Shown here: piece by piece, positions 50,035 to 60,052 of the stretch | Layout of the letters: each line of letters starts with the position of its first letter | How positions within the stretch are numbered: the first letter of the stretch is position 1 | NCBI RefSeq assembly: GCF_026262505.1 | Contig: NC_067203.1 | Span: 17,806,392 to 17,870,391, forward strand | Direction: 5' to 3' | DNA from: Trichomonas vaginalis G3 | Taxonomy: Eukaryota; Parabasalia; Trichomonadida; Trichomonadidae | DNA: 64,000 bases | Position numbers and translations under genes: made by a program | The notes under the pieces: model-generated | What the model was told of the DNA's origin: nothing | Seen by the model: the letters and a program-made list of their open reading frames with translations, nothing else | Databases searched by the model: none

Positions 50035-51429
50035 TTATGAAGCAAATAATGCATTATATAATGAATGTGCTCTTTCAATCAGTTCATCTTCATCAACATT
50101 TTCTTCGAAATTTTCTAGCAAATTGTCAACGCAATGATCATTTGCAAGTTGTATTACTGTGGTTCTTTCGGTTGAAAACTTATTATAGATGATTTCATAA
50201 CACTCAAGGATCAAATTTGCATAAAAACTTTCATAAATTTCAGATAATTTGGAAAGCAAGTGAAACATATTGTCATTCAAAACGTATAAGCTCAATGGAC
50301 AAGTAACTTCATATATAAAATGATGAATTAACAAAAGAATAATTTTCAAAGAATTGAAAGTAAAATTTTCCAAATTGTCATATATTATATGAAGTAAGTT
50401 TGAGTCAATCATAAGTGATAATATACAATCCTTTGAACTACTGTTCATTATCACTAAAATTAATTTGAATAAGAAATATCCTGAAGGATTCTCAATATGA
50501 GACTCTAACATTTGAATAAAATTATTAATGTGTGCTAAAAATATTCCATTAGAATGGGCTATAAAAGGAATCAATTCGCAAATTATTACATTTATGTTTG
50601 AATCATTTGTTTCGCTTTGTAATAGATGAATTACTTCTTCTATATTGATATTTTGGAATAATTCTGGTGAAAATTGATTGTTTTTGAAAATTTGATATAT
50701 TATTCTAAAAGAAATTAATTTGAAGTTATAAGAGCAATCATTAGAGAACAATAAGTTAATTATGTAGGCAGTTATTGATATAATATCATCAGAAGTAGCT
50801 TTTGTTGTTAAAAAAGAAAAGGTTCTGAGAATAGTTTCGATTATGTACGGTCTTTGTTTAGAAGCAATGAGATTCATTAGTCCTATTTCGTCTTTTTGTG
50901 GAATTATGAGTCGAATAAGCATTTGTTCTGAAAATATTGAAATAAAAATTGGAAACATTTCTTGTATTTTAATTACTAACGCTGAAAATATCCAAAGAGA
51001 AAATGTCGTGACTCTTGTAGGTATGTCCATAATAAATTCTTGAACTTTTAAATAGTATAATTTTTCAAAAAAGTATTCATCAGCGTTTTCAACGTAATCA
51101 ACTAAATAGTATAAGCATAGTAAGGTAGTTGAAACTATGTCTAAGTGATTTTGATTCAAGCCTACATTTACAAGAAGGTCAATGATTTGATAATCGGGAA
51201 TGTTTGTTGGATGATTAGTTTTCAGATAATTAGCAAAGTTATTAACTATATTATAAAAACGAACTGTGTCTATTGGGTCAGGCACATTCAATAACGCATC
51301 AATTATATCTTTAAGTTCTAAATCACTTGAAAGATCTTTATCATTAATCTCATCGTCAAATTGAGATATTTTAACGACTCTTTCCTCTTTTAATGTCTCA
51401 ATAAATTGAGTTTCTTCCTTAAAATCCAT
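50035..51429 (-). CDS. armadillo-like helical-repeat protein, 464 aa, family member 1
   Basis: An all-helical protein with regularly spaced hydrophobic helix pairs (IIDLLVNVGLNQNHLDIVST, IIETILRTFSFLTTKATSDD, FHLLSKLSEIYESFYANLIL), fitting an ARM/HEAT-type solenoid without a database-recognisable motif. The N-terminus is acidic (MDFKEETQFIETLKEERV) and the C-terminus ends in an acidic segment then a helix (FEENVDEDELIERAHSLYNA). Two other proteins of the same length and style lie at 55.4-56.7 and 62.5-63.9 kb. Function unknown. The start lacks an obvious Inr, and a 61-codon minus frame (51419-51604) overlaps it by 11 bases. Confidence 0.75.
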   Translation of the reverse strand: MDFKEETQFIETLKEERVVKISQFDDEINDKDLSSDLELKDIIDALLNVPDPIDTVRFYNIVNNFANYLKTNHPTNIPDYQIIDLLVNVGLNQNHLDIVSTTLLCLYYLVDYVENADEYFFEKLYYLKVQEFIMDIPTRVTTFSLWIFSALVIKIQEMFPIFISIFSEQMLIRLIIPQKDEIGLMNLIASKQRPYIIETILRTFSFLTTKATSDDIISITAYIINLLFSNDCSYNFKLISFRIIYQIFKNNQFSPELFQNINIEEVIHLLQSETNDSNINVIICELIPFIAHSNGIFLAHINNFIQMLESHIENPSGYFLFKLILVIMNSSSKDCILSLMIDSNLLHIIYDNLENFTFNSLKIILLLIHHFIYEVTCPLSLYVLNDNMFHLLSKLSEIYESFYANLILECYEIIYNKFSTERTTVIQLANDHCVDNLLENFEENVDEDELIERAHSLYNALFAS

Positions 51430-51703
51430 ACCTAAAACATAAATGGGGAGATTTTAATTCAAATATTTGAGATGGAGAAAGACCCCGAAAAATCGTTTTT
51501 AATCCTGAATTGATAAGTAAAAGATATATTTCCAGATTGTCTTCCAATTGGATTACTTCTAATGCTATGCTTGGATGTGCAAATTTTGTTATGAGGGATT
51601 TCATTTCATGAAATATTGAGATTTCTCATAGCACAACATGTATTTTTATATACCTCCATGGCTAAATCATCTTTAATTTCCATTTTCCAGATTATTTTGT
51701 TTC

Positions 51704-52945
51704 ATGTCGGATTCCAAAATAATTGAAACTATATCGGATTTGAGCCATTTACAAGAGCAACTTGCTTCAATTACTGATTCAAACCTGAACTCAGTATTTG
51801 AATATATCAAATCCACTATAAATTCGGATTATTTAGATTCTAGTATTCAATTAATTGCTAAATATTCCCAAATCAGATTCAAATCAATCACCAGAAATGC
51901 TAAGTTATGCAATCTATTAATTCAACACTATCAATCTAATGCTTTAGAACAAATTTTCAAATTTGCGGATCCTCATTTGCTTCGAAATATATTTGATATT
52001 AAAGGATTTACGTTTGATGATATCATGAAAACAGAATTAAACACTAATATTCTCATTGCTTTTGCCCCTGAGTTAAATGCATTTTCTCAAATTCGTAATT
52101 TACTGTTTCGAGTTCCATATTCCAGACTTTTGGAGTTAAAAGCAGATAACTGGAAGAAATACATAGAAATTTTACTCAACAGATACGAAACAAACACAAT
52201 TTGCCACGCAATTTTCAAAGATGATATAGATAAACTGAAACAATTCAAAGAATTCGATAAACAATATTACATTGACGAGTTTTCATTTAATGATGATATG
52301 AAAATCCCTCTTTTAGCTTTTGCAAAGTTTTATAATGCGACCAAATGCTACGATTACCTTATATCAAAAGGTCTTACACCAGATGAAACTACAACTGAAT
52401 ATCTTATTCGCTCTGGAAGGTTCGAACTCATCAAAGAATCCGAAATTACGAAATTTGCTCAAGCAGCGTTAGATTATCATCAAGACCACGATTTGGTAAC
52501 GCAAAATGTTACTCTTGAGCAATGTGTTTGTGCCCAGAACTACGTTGTTTTCCTACAAAAACTTGCAACTAAAAATGAAATTTCAAAAACATGTTTTGAA
52601 ATTGCAGCTTCCTCCAGGTACCATGCTTTCTGTGAACTGTTCGTAATACGTGGAGTATACGCAGATAGCGACATTCTCGATATTTTGAAAGAAAAGAAAA
52701 TGGAAATCATCAAAGGAGCAGGAGATCTCTTAAAGTTCAGAGGCAAATCAATTGCAGCACCATATTCTACGGAACAGCCCAATCCAATGAACAATAAATG
52801 CTGTAGAATTTTATTAGTAGTATTTTTAGTCGTTTTAATACTAATGATCATGCTCCTTGTTTATATTTTGAAGTACACAACAAACTTTGGTGTTGAATTG
52901 CCAGCAGCTATTGCTAAATTCTTCTCAAGAAGACATTACCATTAA
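51704..52945 (+). CDS. DUF3447-like helical protein with C-terminal membrane anchor, 413 aa
   Basis: The N-terminal 200 residues resemble the helical region that precedes ankyrin repeats in T. vaginalis DUF3447 proteins. Ankyrin-like pairs follow in degenerate form (LLAFAKFYNATKCYDYLISK, YHAFCELFVIRGVYADSDIL). A strong membrane segment RILLVVFLVVLILMIMLLVY (about residues 367-386), preceded by two cysteines, leaves a 22-residue basic tail. This suggests a tail-anchored adaptor on an internal membrane or the plasma membrane. The ATG follows TTTCATG, compatible with an Inr at the start. Divergent from the helical-repeat gene at 51429. Confidence 0.75.
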   Translation: MSDSKIIETISDLSHLQEQLASITDSNLNSVFEYIKSTINSDYLDSSIQLIAKYSQIRFKSITRNAKLCNLLIQHYQSNALEQIFKFADPHLLRNIFDIKGFTFDDIMKTELNTNILIAFAPELNAFSQIRNLLFRVPYSRLLELKADNWKKYIEILLNRYETNTICHAIFKDDIDKLKQFKEFDKQYYIDEFSFNDDMKIPLLAFAKFYNATKCYDYLISKGLTPDETTTEYLIRSGRFELIKESEITKFAQAALDYHQDHDLVTQNVTLEQCVCAQNYVVFLQKLATKNEISKTCFEIAASSRYHAFCELFVIRGVYADSDILDILKEKKMEIIKGAGDLLKFRGKSIAAPYSTEQPNPMNNKCCRILLVVFLVVLILMIMLLVYILKYTTNFGVELPAAIAKFFSRRHYH

Positions 52946-53714
52946 ATATTATTTTTTTCATTCCTAATAAACAGAATATGTGTAATCTTATAAAACTCAT
53001 ATCTTATTTATAACTTTTTTTTGAATTTTTTAGTAAATCAAAAAAAATATTCACTAATATAAGAAAGAGTAGAGGACAAACTAATCAGATTTAAATAATA
53101 CATCATATACACATCAAAGTATCTGCTGTTATATCTCCGTGAAATGCAAAATATATCGAAATTGAATCAGAATAATGAGAATGAGATAGGTAACAGAGAA
53201 ATTTGAAGTAAGGATAGAATCATATAAGTAACGGATTGTTAATGTACCTTATTAAATCGTTATTATTGTTAAGAATTTGGCAATAATAATTTTGATATTT
53301 GCATTTGAACAAATTCCGTTGAAGTTTGCATTACTCTCATCATAGGAATTATGAACCTCGTCTTACGATTTTCCAAAATTTTTTTGATTTTGAAAATATG
53401 ATGAGAATTTCGTCAATTTTTGAAATGAGAATTTAATTTTCAAAATATTTTTGGAAAAATTTTCAAAGATCGAAAAATAAAATCATTTTTCTCATTCAAT
53501 AAGCATTATTTAGAAAAATAAATACGTAAATGGATATTAATTTAAGATATTTTTTAATTTTACATATAATAATTATGTAATACACTTTATTTTGAGGTAA
53601 TTTCTAATATCTAATAATTTTGATGATTCATATTTTTAAAATCTAATCACATTAGTAGCAAAGGTCAGTTTATCAAGTCGTGATTTCAATTATATTATTC
53701 TGTGAATAAATTTG
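52946..53714. other. intergenic, AT-rich, internally repetitive F/A-T runs
   Basis: The stretch 53360-53480 has alternating GAAAAT/ATTTTC runs that could fold back on themselves (CGATTTTCCAAAATTTTTTT and reversed forms), but I find no clear element ends. No gene. Confidence 0.45.
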
Positions 53715-53722
53715 TCACTTCA
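53715..53722 (+). promoter_or_regulatory. Inr of the epimerase-like gene
   Basis: TCACTTCA abuts the ATG at 53723, a close match to the Trichomonas TCA(Y)T(W) initiator; the mRNA leader would be about 6 nt. Confidence 0.65.
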
Positions 53723-54817
53723 ATGTCAGAAAAGCCTGCAATTCTTATTCTCGGCGGTACAGGTTTTGTTGGTCGCCATCTCGTTAAGCTTCTTGCTTCT
53801 ACAGAGCAGTTCAGCTTGATTCGTGCAGCAGATAAGAATTTACCAACAATGGCATGGTTTGATGAAGCATATACAACACTTTTCAAGACTCCTCCAGTAG
53901 AATTTAAGATGGCAAACCTTGCTAACGAGCAATCCGTCGAAAAAACATTTGAAATCGGCGAAGGAAAACAATTCGATTATGTTGTCGACTTGGCTTCAAC
54001 AACAGACTACGGAAAGGAGAAAGAATTTTACGATGACAGAGTACTTAAGATTGTGAGTGTTTGCGGCGCAGAAGCAAAGAAGCGTGGCGTCAAAAGGTGG
54101 ATTGAAGTTTCAACAGCTCAGGTTTATAAGAGTTCAACTAAACCAGCTACAGAAACAGCAGCATTGAAGCCATGGACACTCCTTGCCGCTGCAAAGCTCG
54201 AAGCAGAAAACATCCTTAAAAAACTCGAAATACCAATGATCATTCTTCGTCCAGCTATCATTTACGGCCCAGGAGACATCCACGGCATTATGCCTCGTCT
54301 CGTTTGCGGCAAAGTCTACCAGTACACGAATAAGGAAATGAAATTCCTCTGGAACGAAGATCTCAATATTAACACCGTCCACGTTACAGATGTTGCCAAA
54401 GCTTGCCATTACTTCCTTACAAATGGAACTTTAGGCGAAATTTACAACTTATGCGACTCCGGTAAGACAAATCAGATCAAAGTCAACAAATGCATCTCAG
54501 AAATCTTCGGCATCAAGACAGGATTTTACGGAAGCTTCCTTTCAAACCTTGCTCGCATTAATTTCAAATCAGCCGTACAAGACTCAAACGACGAACACAT
54601 GCAGCCATGGGGAAAGATTACAGAAGAAAATCAAATTACAAAAACACCTCTTTCTCCTTATCTTGAACCAGAATTACTTTATCACAACGAATACTGCATT
54701 GATGGCACAAAAGTTACAACAACTGGATTTAATTACGATGTTCCAGAACTTACAAAAGATCTCTTGCTTGAATCTCTCAACTATTGGATTTCTATTCAAG
54801 CATTTCCACCAATTTAA
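53723..54817 (+). CDS. NAD-dependent epimerase/dehydratase-like extended SDR, 364 aa
   Basis: The start ATG 53723 (MSEKPAILILGGTGFVGRHL) directly follows an Inr; the 7 codons upstream start at GTG and are rejected. Rossmann-fold NAD(P) site GGTGFVG at residues 11-17, DLAST at about 89-93, active-site-like EVSTAQVYKSS around 128-138, K158 of the YxxxK motif, and PAIIYGPGD typical of extended SDRs. The tyrosine of YxxxK is not present: the segment reads WTLLAAAKLEAEN, with Leu at the Tyr position. The enzyme may therefore be inactive, use another residue, or bind NAD(P) as a regulator. Substrate unknown. Codon use (GCC, CTC, AAG rich) differs from the neighbours and resembles that of the malic enzyme gene, suggesting high expression. 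Confidence 0.85.
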   Translation: MSEKPAILILGGTGFVGRHLVKLLASTEQFSLIRAADKNLPTMAWFDEAYTTLFKTPPVEFKMANLANEQSVEKTFEIGEGKQFDYVVDLASTTDYGKEKEFYDDRVLKIVSVCGAEAKKRGVKRWIEVSTAQVYKSSTKPATETAALKPWTLLAAAKLEAENILKKLEIPMIILRPAIIYGPGDIHGIMPRLVCGKVYQYTNKEMKFLWNEDLNINTVHVTDVAKACHYFLTNGTLGEIYNLCDSGKTNQIKVNKCISEIFGIKTGFYGSFLSNLARINFKSAVQDSNDEHMQPWGKITEENQITKTPLSPYLEPELLYHNEYCIDGTKVTTTGFNYDVPELTKDLLLESLNYWISIQAFPPI

Positions 54818-55370
54818 CTTATTTACCTTATTAAGACATCTAAATTTCTTGTTTAATGAACAATTTACTTAATTTTTTTATATTAGTGGAAATTTTTACA
54901 TAAATTTCTTTAAATAGTTTGAACTAGACTCAATTTGGACTATCTCGAGCTCTTGTCATAGTAACTTAAGTTGTCTTTGGTTAATTCTACTGTTTATCTA
55001 TGAAAAATATTTAGAATTCATTACATTTCGAGTCTTTTAACTCAACTTCTATTAATTATAATTCTCTACATTAACTTTAGTTCATTGTCACAGTTCATAA
55101 AGTATAGAGATAGATTGTAATGCAGAGATTTCATGTTTTTGCTATTAAAACCATACTTTCCTTAAAGCAATTCAGATCATATCAATATACATCTCAAAAA
55201 TCAAATATTTAACAAAACTACTTTATGTTTATTTGGAGAAATTAATTATAATTCTATTTTTTCGTATACACATTAAAAAACATGTATATCATACCCTTAT
55301 ATTAGATACAACTGATTATTTTTCATAGGTAACAACTAAATCTGGAGATTTTATTCCTCATTTTTTTATT
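54818..55370. other. intergenic, AT-rich
   Basis: Spacer between convergent genes. No supported feature. Confidence 0.5.
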
Positions 55371-56735
55371 TCACTGTTTTTCATCGAAAAACCTGTGGAA
55401 AAACTCTTCAGTTACAGGGTTACCAACATCATAATCATTCTCATCTAATATTTCGGCAAAATTCTCTACAAATTCATTGCTATTCACAGTTTCAGTTAAT
55501 TCGTTGAAATTAGTTGAAATAAAATCAGCAAAAGTGAAATAACAACGACATATATATTCAAATATATCCAAACTTCCTATTGACTCAACAAAATTAGCTA
55601 AAATGTCAAAAATTAAGTCGATTTTGATATTCTCAATAAAATCTCTTTGACATCGAGAAAGAATACTCATTATTAAGATTACACACTCTTGTTTGACGAT
55701 AACTGCCATTGTTTCTTGATTTTTGTCGATCCAATTAAAAATATCCAAAAAATCTTTTGTACAAAGTGTAAAATCTGATGTAAAAACAGATAATATTGAT
55801 ATAACTAAGTATATTCGATCTTCTGTTTGCTCTGTATCTTCATTTAGAAGTTGAAATAATTCATTTTTATCTAAATTAAGGTGTTCACGGGATTCTGGAT
55901 ACCTACTAATGCATAATGAGTAAAAGAAAAGAGTTCGAGATAGATTTAGATGTCGAAATTCTTCAATATAAGAAATAAAATTATTTTGAAAGAAGAAATC
56001 TAAATCTAAACCATCTTGTTGGATTATATGTATTAATATAGTAATTATGTACTCTGATTGGCTATCTTCAAGAAGATTCATGAGTTTTGGAAGTCGATAT
56101 AAAATATTTTTCAATAATTCTTGAGGAACAAAACTTAATACATACGAATTGTAGAATTTTGCTGAATATAACGCTTCATCATTGCTATTGATTGAGTCAA
56201 CATAGAAGTTAAATTCATCCATGTTGTATTGATCGAAAAATTTATGAAATGGTTCGAGATTCATAACATTTGTCATTGCTGAAACTATATATTTCTCAAA
56301 TGAATATGTGTTTTTACGTAATTTTCTCGATAATTTAGGAATGATGAGTTTTAACTTGTCAGAATCATTAAATGATTGAGCTGAGATAAAAGAAACAATC
56401 TGAGCACAATTATAAGTAATGGTTGGATCACTTTCTCGGTAGATATAATCTCCTAATAAAATAATAAAATCTTCTGAAAATTCGAAATAGTTATGCGAAA
56501 TTTGACCGTGTATTTCTTTGAAAATATTGACAAGACCTTTAGATGCTTCTCTTGAAATATCAAGATTTGACTCTTGATACCCCATATTTAATTCATTCAT
56601 GTAATTATTGATTTCCATGGCTTTTTCTTCACTGATCTGTATTTCATCAGTGAATTCTGAGTCAAATCCCATGTTTTTTGAAAAAATATTATAGTTAATA
56701 TCACTCAAAGAATCAGATTCTTTGAATTCCAACAT
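55371..56735 (-). CDS. armadillo-like helical-repeat protein, 454 aa, family member 2
   Basis: An all-helical solenoid-type protein with acidic N-terminus (MLEFKESDSLSDINYNIFSK) and helix pairs such as FIILLGDYIYRESDPTITYN and SEYIITILIHIIQQDGLDL. The C-terminus has FAEILDENDYDVGNPVTEEF, comparable with the acidic end of member 1. Same length class and style as the proteins at 50.0 and 62.5 kb. Function unknown. An Inr-like TCATTTT lies 9-15 nt before the ATG (56744-56750, minus). Confidence 0.75.
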   Translation of the reverse strand: MLEFKESDSLSDINYNIFSKNMGFDSEFTDEIQISEEKAMEINNYMNELNMGYQESNLDISREASKGLVNIFKEIHGQISHNYFEFSEDFIILLGDYIYRESDPTITYNCAQIVSFISAQSFNDSDKLKLIIPKLSRKLRKNTYSFEKYIVSAMTNVMNLEPFHKFFDQYNMDEFNFYVDSINSNDEALYSAKFYNSYVLSFVPQELLKNILYRLPKLMNLLEDSQSEYIITILIHIIQQDGLDLDFFFQNNFISYIEEFRHLNLSRTLFFYSLCISRYPESREHLNLDKNELFQLLNEDTEQTEDRIYLVISILSVFTSDFTLCTKDFLDIFNWIDKNQETMAVIVKQECVILIMSILSRCQRDFIENIKIDLIFDILANFVESIGSLDIFEYICRCYFTFADFISTNFNELTETVNSNEFVENFAEILDENDYDVGNPVTEEFFHRFFDEKQ

Positions 56736-56743
56736 TTTATACT

Positions 56744-56750
56744 AAAATGA
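56744..56750 (-). promoter_or_regulatory. Inr-like element
   Basis: TCATTTT at a normal distance (about 10 nt) before the ATG of helical-repeat member 2. Confidence 0.5.
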
Positions 56751-56927
56751 TACTATTGAGTTAACAATAAATGGCAATGTAATACTACATTTGGATACCT
56801 TTTGCTGAAATAATAATAAATTTTTGAAGATTAATTTTGAATTTAGAATTTTTATTATTTGAAAAAAGAAAGATTTGTGTTAATTTGCATATAGATCTCG
56901 TATGATAGAAATGCTTTATTAGGTAAT

Positions 56928-58124
56928 TTATTGCTGGATGCGAGCAACACCAGACTTGATAGCGGCGGCAGCAACAGCCTTTGAAACTGTCTCCTTGATA
57001 CGTGGGTCGAATGGCTTTGGAAGGATATATTCTGGTGTAAGTTCAGCATCGGAAACGAGGGAAGCGATAGCGCGGGCAGCGGCGATGTTCATCTCGTTTG
57101 TGATGCGGGAAGAGCGGACATCGAGAGCACCACGGAAGAGAGCTGGGAAGGCAAGAACGTTGTTGATCTGGTTTGGATAATCAGAACGGCCTGTGCCAAC
57201 AACGATGGCGCCAGCTTCCTTAGCTTCCTCTGGCATGATTTCTGGGATTGGGTTAGCCATAGCGAAAACGATTGGCTTTTCGGCCATGGACTTGACCATC
57301 TCCTGTGTAAGTGTCTTTGGAGCGGAAACGCCGATGAAGACATCAACGCCCTTGATGACATCACCGAGTGTGCCTTGCTTGAGCTCGGAGTTTGTGATCT
57401 CAGCCATCTCGACCTTGATGTCGTTCAAGCCAGAACGGCCTTTGTAGATAGCACCCTGGCGATCTGTAAGGATAACGTTCTTTGGATTGACACCAACAGC
57501 AACGAGAAGCTTGATGATAGCAATACCAGCAGCACCAGCGCCAGATGTGACAATCTTGACATCTTCGATCTTCTTGCCGACGAGCTTGAGAGCGTTGAGA
57601 AGAGCAGCGAGTGTAACGATAGCTGTGCCGTGCTGATCATCGTGGAAGATTGGGATATCGCAGATTTCCTGGCACTTCTTCTCGATTTCGAAGCAACGTG
57701 GAGCAGAGATATCTTCGAGGTTGACACCACCGAAGGAACCAGCGATGAGGGAAACAACCTTGACGATATCATCAACATTCTTGGAGCGAACGCAAAGTGG
57801 GATAGCATCGACATCACCGAAGCGCTTGAAGAGCAAAGCCTTGCCTTCCATAACTGGCATACCGGCTTCTGGTCCGATATCGCCTAAGCCAAGAACGGCT
57901 GTACCATCTGTAATGACAGCGACTGTGTTCCAGCGGCGTGTAAGTTCGTAGGAGAGAGCTGGGTTCTTCTGGATTTCAAGGCATGGCTGAGCAACACCTG
58001 GGGAGTAAGCGATGGAGAGATCATCCTTATCCTCAACCTTGCAGCGAGCAACTGTTTCGATCTTGCCACGCCATTCCTTGTGGGCAGCGACTGAGAGAGA
58101 TGCGTAGTCTTTCTTGACAGACAT
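56928..58124 (-). CDS. malic enzyme, bacterial-type, NADP-dependent (cytosolic), 398 aa
   Basis: Start at ATG 58122-58124 (MSVKKDYASLSVAAHKEW). The reaction is L-malate + NAD(P)+ to pyruvate + CO2 + NAD(P)H. Conserved features are AYSPGVAQPCLEI with the active-site Tyr40, EGKALLFKRFGDVDAIP with Lys95, the metal and substrate segment FHDDQHGTAIV (160-170), the dinucleotide site SGAGAAGIAI (194-203) and MANPIPEIMPEEA. Length and pattern are those of the short (about 40 kDa) prokaryote-type enzyme, not the roughly 60-kDa eukaryotic type. T. vaginalis is known to have both: the short one cytosolic and NADP-linked, the long one hydrogenosomal. No hydrogenosomal presequence is visible. Strong codon bias creates long antisense frames here, which are shadows. 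An Inr lies 6 nt upstream. Confidence 0.95.
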   Translation of the reverse strand: MSVKKDYASLSVAAHKEWRGKIETVARCKVEDKDDLSIAYSPGVAQPCLEIQKNPALSYELTRRWNTVAVITDGTAVLGLGDIGPEAGMPVMEGKALLFKRFGDVDAIPLCVRSKNVDDIVKVVSLIAGSFGGVNLEDISAPRCFEIEKKCQEICDIPIFHDDQHGTAIVTLAALLNALKLVGKKIEDVKIVTSGAGAAGIAIIKLLVAVGVNPKNVILTDRQGAIYKGRSGLNDIKVEMAEITNSELKQGTLGDVIKGVDVFIGVSAPKTLTQEMVKSMAEKPIVFAMANPIPEIMPEEAKEAGAIVVGTGRSDYPNQINNVLAFPALFRGALDVRSSRITNEMNIAAARAIASLVSDAELTPEYILPKPFDPRIKETVSKAVAAAAIKSGVARIQQ

Positions 58125-58129
58125 CAAAT

Positions 58130-58137
58130 AAAAATGA
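58130..58137 (-). promoter_or_regulatory. Inr of the malic enzyme gene
   Basis: TCATTTTT on the minus strand; the A is 11 nt before the ATG, matching the very short leaders of highly expressed Trichomonas genes. Confidence 0.7.
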
Positions 58138-59002
58138 AGTGATAACTTTCTCAGTCAATTTTCTTTGCGGGTTTAGACCTGGTCATTTGAATTATCCTCT
58201 CAAAAATTGAAAGATATCTAATTTTTTTGTGAGCACTCATACAATGAAAAGTTTTTTTGATTGCTCATTCGGCCAGATGATCGTCATCAAAAATTTATCA
58301 TAGTTTTATCATACACATAAAATATATTTAATTGCATCTAATGCAAAAGACGATCAAACTTGCCAGAAAATATTCGTTCTATAAGATCATATCGGGGTTA
58401 ATTTTTAGATAATTTAATACATTCCTTAATATACATATTAACGAAACAATCTCCCGATCACGTGTTTCAAAATTCACAAATTGAATGGGGTATTCAAACA
58501 TCACCCAGAATCAAAATCTTATTATATCTTTTTCTCTTTATTGTTTTCTATCATATATAAACAAAGCACACACATATATACCCAACCATTCACTTATTAT
58601 GGGTAATTTGATTATTGCTTCTTGAAATTGATGTTAATTGGATGAGAACATGATACAAATAGTTTATTTTATGATTTAGTAATCAATACGATACATCAGA
58701 TTAAGTTCTATATAGTTGTTCGGCTGAACATTTTCATATGCATATACTTATTTTGGAAATAAAATTATTAATATAATGTACATTTGGAACATATTTACAT
58801 CATTAATTCTATATCTTGGATATTTTTATTATAATCTTTTGAACTTCTTTACATTTTAAATGTAATAAGACAAAATTAGAATTAACATTAAAAGATTAAA
58901 CATTTCCTCGGTCAAACTTAACAACAAATTTAATAAAAATAAGTTTGAAAATGAAAGAAAATAAAATTATAAAAATTTTAATTCATATAAGGAGAATATT
59001 AA
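58138..59002. other. intergenic, AT-rich
   Basis: Upstream region of the malic enzyme gene and left flank of the TTAA-bounded element. No gene supported. Confidence 0.45.
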
Positions 59003-60041
59003 GGGTGCACACGAGAGGATCATGTAAACTTCAGAATTTAGAACCTTATTTTTAGGCATTATCTTGGCTACCTATTTAGGCTCGAAAAGCAAAAAATATC
59101 AAAAAATACAACTTGACTCCATTATGACCCTTTCATGGAGGTAGTTTTTATCCGCTAGTATTTTCCCTTTGAATCTCTTTACAATTTGAAATCAAATTCA
59201 AAACTCAGTAGAAGAAAGGAAGAATCGACTTACTACGGTTGTAATACGAATAAATACATATATTTAATTATTTTTATTTACATAATAATTGTTTGAAGCT
59301 CATATTCCAACAAATTTTTAAATAAAAACATTAAAATGTTGAAAATGTTCATATATTTTAATAGGGTTTTGGCACTTTATTGAGGAATTACTACATACAT
59401 AGTCGAACTGAACTTGATATTTTGAAATTTAAATTATTTATCAAAATTAAAATTTAACTTGAAATTTATAATTATTTAGTCATATTTTGCATAATTCTAA
59501 GTAGATTTTGTAAAAAATCAAGAAAGAAAAATTTTAACGTGCTTTATTTTTTCTTTTTATAATAATACATATTATTATATAATTAACATATTCATAATGT
59601 TTCACCCTTTCAAAAATATAATCCTCCTCCTCTCAAATAAACGTACATACGGGTGGCCTCTTTTTTCAAAAAATTAAAATTTGAAATTTTGGGCTCAAAT
59701 ATTAGAGATTTTTTCAACCTTCAACGATATATGTTGTCTATATCAGACCTCCTTTCTTTTTGATACTTAACATTGTTCCTAAATCTTAGCCGTTAAGGGT
59801 GTTCTGAAAATATTTTTTTTCGAAAAAATTCGAAAAAAATTCTTAAAATTCAAAAATCCCTTAATTCCTGAGGATTTTGGAAAAAAGTTTTTACATGAAC
59901 ATGTGTATATTATATGAAGTATATTGATAAGGTAAAAATCAAATTTTATTGCATATTCATCGAGAAAATAAACTAACGAATCCCTCAAAATTGAGAGGGT
60001 AATCCTCCTCCTCTCAAATAAACGTACATACGGGTGCACCC
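59003..60041. mobile_element. TTAA-flanked approximately 1.04-kb repeat element, noncoding
   Basis: Bounded by TTAA at 58999-59002 and 60042-60045. The left end reads GGGTGCACACG and the right end, inverted, GGGTGCACCCG, a short inverted terminus with one mismatch. Inside, a 37-bp sequence beginning TAATCCTCCTCCTCTCAAAT is repeated at 59619-59655 and 60000-60036. A CTCAA-aa-TTGAG hairpin lies at about 59983-59995. No gene. TTAA duplication is typical of piggyBac-type insertion, so a nonautonomous element is possible, but the termini are short. Confidence 0.5.
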
Positions 60042-60052
60042 TTAAAAATTAA

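Noticed and set aside
57375-57887. 170-codon plus-strand frame antisense to the malic enzyme
   Set aside because: The strong codon bias of the minus-strand gene leaves the opposite strand open; the translation has no protein-like motif and the sense gene is unambiguous.
59779-60039. 86-codon minus frame within the TTAA-flanked element
   Set aside because: It begins at a GTG in the element's end and has only AT-rich composition; no protein-like feature.
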